Assembly (NCBI GenBank): GCA_022579005.1
Contig: MU401521.1
Span: forward strand, 1 to 64,000
Origin: Poronia punctata
Taxonomy: Eukaryota; Ascomycota; Sordariomycetes; Xylariales; Xylariaceae
Direction of reading: 5' to 3'
Length of the DNA: 64,000 nucleotides
Of this stretch, positions 60,800 through 64,000 are shown piece after piece. Position numbers and translations under genes: made by a program. Every line of letters starts with the position of its first letter. The stretch's first letter is position 1. The notes under the pieces are model-generated. The model did no database searches. It was not told where the DNA came from and saw only the letters and a list, made by a program, of their open reading frames with translations.

Positions 60800-63487
60800 T
60801 ATAAAATGGATGGATAAAGGGTGATATTGTAGGTGTGGGCGTGGTTGGTGTAATAAGTACTATAGGTATACAGGGATGAAGAATGAAATGAAACAAAACA
60901 AAACAAGGGGGCTATGTATCTAACCTAGGTATCTACTTGTTACTAGTTGGGTATTTCTTTATACTTGTAGGTTAGATATGTGTGTGTGTGTGTATAACTT
61001 TGCTATCGTAGTGTACGGTATAGATAGAACATGAGCAGATATAAACCAAGCAAGCAAGCTAGGAATCCATTTTGTATATACTTACTTAGTTATCCACTAT
61101 AACTAATGTAGGTAAGTAGGTAGATAGATCATAGGTATATAGGTAACGTAAGGTAGCCACTACGAGTAGATATAGAGCTGAGGAACACAGATAGATATCG
61201 GCGATCTAGGTTAATAATATGGGGTAAAGTGACTAGAGGACAACGACTCACGGGAATCGGTATGACGGGTATCTAGGAATGGAAACAGTTAATAATAGGG
61301 GTGAAAGGGGCGAGATGAGAAGAAGAAGAAAAAAAAGGTTTGATGTGTGTCTGTACTGTAGGTACAAGTAGGTAGGTAGGTAGATTTGTTGGTGTTTATT
61401 CTTTTCAATAGGTATGGTAGGTGGGTAAATGGAGTATAGAAGGAGCTGAAAGGATTCAGCAAGATTCCGATTCTTGGAAGAAAGTCCTAGGCAAATTCTT
61501 TTTCTTCTTCTTAACAAAGATGGTAACGAAGGTCTTATTTGTTCCAAAGGTGTGTGTGTGTGTGTGTGTGTGCGTGTACGCGTAGGACTGTAGGTATGTA
61601 GTTAGATCCTTGATAGGTAGACAATACGTGTGTGTAGACGAGACTTGCTGTGGGAAAAAGTCGTTGCCAAATTGGTATTCTAGAAACGTGATATCTACAT
61701 ACATACATACTTGTAGGTTACGGTGTAAATAATAATAAAAAAGATGTGTAGAAGAGAATCTAATACAGACCAAGCCTATCTACGTATTTACCGGGCCGAG
61801 AACCGCGGATGTGAGTAAGTAAGTCAAGACAAGGCAAGACAAGACAAGACATAGTTTAGGACCCTACATACATATCTTATCTCAGGTAGGTATCAATCTA
61901 TCTATCTGTGAACAGTTGCAGCCATTGAACAAGAGCAATCTGATCAACACAGGGGAAAGAAAAGAAACGTGGTATAATGGTTGATGCCATAGTAAGTCCC
62001 TTACATGAAGTGCCAAGAAATACAGTATATGCGAACTGACCTATTCTGTACACGTACATATGCGACTTATTCATTCATAGGCGAGAAGCTGACCAGTGTA
62101 GACAGATCAACACTTACACGAGTGAATTCTGGGGACCAGCAATAATGAGGACCCTTGAAAGGACATGCGGGTTAGGTATTATTATTGCTGCATAAGAGGT
62201 ACCTACCTGCAATATTATGTGCTTGTTTCGCAATACCACCTGATTAAACAACCCTTTCCTAATGAATACATCTTTGGGATGCCTTTTTAGGTACTGTATG
62301 TAGGTAACGTAAGGTATATTAAATATAATATATATATGTCGTGATAGTTGATATGTGAGACAAGCCCACAAGCCAAGATATATAATGATTAGGTATGTAC
62401 GTGGAGATGTTTAAAAGGGAAGAATAGGTAGAATCAACCCCACGCCGCATTTAATCATGTACGAGTAGGTTAGGTCGTTGCAATGCAATGATCGACAACT
62501 CTATTCTGTCGAGTGGCTAGCTGCGATGCAACAACTAGGTTAGATAGGTAAGTAGGGGTAGGTTAGGTATGACATCCTATCCTGTCCACTACCGGGACTC
62601 GTCCCGTGTAAAGCAGGATTTTACGTACGTATGTACTTGTATGTACGACATTGAGATCCCCAAAAGTATGGAACGCTGACAGACAAACAAGAAAGGAAGG
62701 GGAAAAACAAAACAATCAATGTATTGTACGGCGTATCTAAAAAGAGGGGGGTTGTTTTTCCCCCACTGTTTTGGGAATCCCGGCCGAGAGGATCGCCGTT
62801 CTGTAACAGCGTTCTTGATAGTTGATAGGTTCTGCTGATTGAGGAGGGGGGAGGGTTGGAGCAGGAAAAAGAAATGTTTTTTTCGTCTTTCTTATTATTT
62901 GAAGATGCATTCTTACGGGTAGACGGGTGGGTAAGCTGATGGAAGTTATAGTACATATCTTGTTGGGGTTAAGGAAAAGAGGTTCGTGTAAAGAAGGGAT
63001 ATCTACATGCTTCTAGTACTTCAAAGGTTGTTGTCTAGAGAAGTGAGTCTAGATTTCTGCGTGCTGCCGTGCATTTCCGGATGGGTCTTGAGATGAGAGC
63101 CAGGGAGGATAGATATGGCTGGTGAGGTTTTAACAGCAACACTGGTTTAAGTGGGACCGCCGAGATAAATAATCGCACCAGCCACAACTTGTCAGATCCT
63201 CTTCAGCTTCTAGGTAATACCATCAAGCCACAACCATTCACTGGAGAGACCCCTGCCACCGGAACAACCTCAACGGGCAATGTAGATAGGTACTAAATTT
63301 ATTTCGTCGACATACCTTCAGAGGTGCATAAAGCTCCAGCGAACCGACCCTCAAACCCAGACAGGGTCGACTAAACCCGACGAGTAATAAGGGAATTGGA
63401 ACAGAGGGGGAACGAAAACTTTGAGGGGCGTCAATGGGTGGACGGTCTCAACCGTAGATCGAGAAAGAAGAGAAGAAAAAAAAAACC
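59369..63487. other. Intergenic region rich in TAGGTA words and microsatellites
   Basis: Four kilobases of normal-composition DNA with no supported gene. TAGGTA/ACCTAC words are very dense. Other contents are a GTAT repeat (about 60530-60556), a poly-T/poly-G stretch (60602-60682), the second assembly gap, GT repeats (about 60980-60992 and 61552-61573), a GTAGGTAG cluster (about 61360-61384) and CAAGA repeats (about 61825-61850). Open frames on both strands are short and partly encode repeats. The segment from about 63000 is the likely promoter of the uS7m gene. Confidence 0.6.
60602..60799. other. Second assembly gap with poly-G / poly-C flanks
   Basis: Ten Ns at 60719-60728. On the left a run of T is followed by long G runs (about 60617-60682). 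On the right is an almost uninterrupted run of about 70 C (60729-60799). The G-left, C-right pattern fits low-signal poly-G read ends on both strands meeting at a gap. Confidence 0.8.
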
Positions 63488-63952
63488 ATGGCTTCAATAC
63501 TAAATCCCTTGACATCCTTACGGAGTCTCGCGATTCGAACGCGCCCAGCGATTATACGAAACCAAATCACGACGACGACGACGACGACGACAAGAATAAG
63601 AAATAATAAAACCGCCGCCCAAGTCGTTATATCACGGAGTTATTCGAGCGATACAACACAACACCAGCAACAACCGTCAGAAGACTCGGAGGAGATATCA
63701 TCATCATCATCACCACCACCGTCATCACGAGTCGAGTTATGGGCGGACAATTATCTCAATGCTCAGGCTCTCCAGGCCCTCAAGGAAGCTGCTGCTATCA
63801 GGATTGAAGAGGAGTTGATAGAGGGCGGGCTGAGATATCATTTGCCGAAAGCTCCTACGAAACATGAGCAGTTGCGCGATCGACATCATCCCGTTATTCA
63901 TCAGGTTACGAGGATTTTGATGAGGGATGGAAAGTTGAGCCAGGCACAGAGG
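63488..63952 (+). CDS. RSM7: Mitochondrial ribosomal protein uS7m (RSM7), 5' exon, cut by window end
   Basis: ATG at 63488 in a strong context (ACCATGG). The first exon codes 155 residues to AGG at 63952, followed by a putative GTTCGT donor; the rest lies beyond the window. The N-terminus (MASILNPLTSLRSLAIRTRP) is Arg-rich without acidic residues, as in mitochondrial targeting sequences. It is followed by a run of eight Thr encoded by ACG repeats (63568-63591) and Ser/Gln-rich filler. Fold-specific uS7 sequence then begins: VELWADNYLNAQALQALKEA, KAPTKHEQLRDRHHPVIHQV and TRILMRDGKLSQAQR, the signature of the uS7m N-terminus. The protein organises the head of the small mitoribosomal subunit by binding the 3' domain of small-subunit rRNA. 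The intron position at GKLSQAQR is inferred from loss of family resemblance after it. Confidence 0.88.
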
Positions 63953-64000
63953 GTTCGTACATTTCTTTTTCTATTACATGCTCGGCTATATCCTGTTCCG

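Overview
This is nuclear DNA from a filamentous ascomycete (Pezizomycotina, probably Sordariomycetes; the class is an inference). The grounds are short GT-AG introns of about 55-165 bp, close similarity of several proteins to ascomycete families, pyrimidine-rich upstream regions, and a two-speed base composition. Long blocks of extremely AT-rich sequence without ORFs alternate with ordinary gene-bearing DNA. In the AT-rich blocks the surviving C and G sit mostly in CpT/ApG contexts while CpA and TpG are scarce, which is the footprint of repeat-induced point mutation (RIP).

Layout: (1) 1 to about 4.2 kb is a RIP-mutated AT-rich block. (2) 4.2-37.8 kb is a gene island. It holds a dynamin-family GTPase (+), a GT71 alpha-mannosyltransferase of the MNN1 type (+), a Ser-rich conserved hypothetical protein (-), a spliced 443-aa protein of unknown function (-), a Ysc84/Lsb3-type SYLF-SH3 actin/lipid protein (-), a small Sft1/Bet1-type Qc-SNARE (+), an Age2/SMAP-type ArfGAP (-), a 7-kb stretch with no secure gene, and a 92-aa protein resembling a double-stranded-RNA-binding domain (+). 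The last is split over three exons, one junction being a GC-AG intron. (3) 37.8-59.36 kb is a second AT-rich block. By eye it is bounded by inverted repeats of more than 100 bp and a possible 9-bp target-site duplication, so I read it as one giant RIP-destroyed inverted-repeat element (about 21.6 kb) filled with several satellite families and an internal pair of inverted arms. (4) 59.4-64 kb is microsatellite-rich intergenic DNA followed by the 5' exon of the mitochondrial ribosomal protein uS7m (+), cut by the window end.

Three neighbouring genes at 23.3-28.8 kb all act in membrane traffic: Ysc84 in actin and endocytosis, the SNARE in the Golgi, and the ArfGAP at the trans-Golgi and endosomes. 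The first two are divergent and share a 1.1-kb promoter region. The other genes have no evident joint pathway.

Two 10-N assembly gaps (10056-10065 and 60719-60728) are flanked by long poly-G and poly-C tracts that look like read or assembly artefacts. All exon structures were deduced from reading frame, splice consensus and family resemblance; no transcript data were available.
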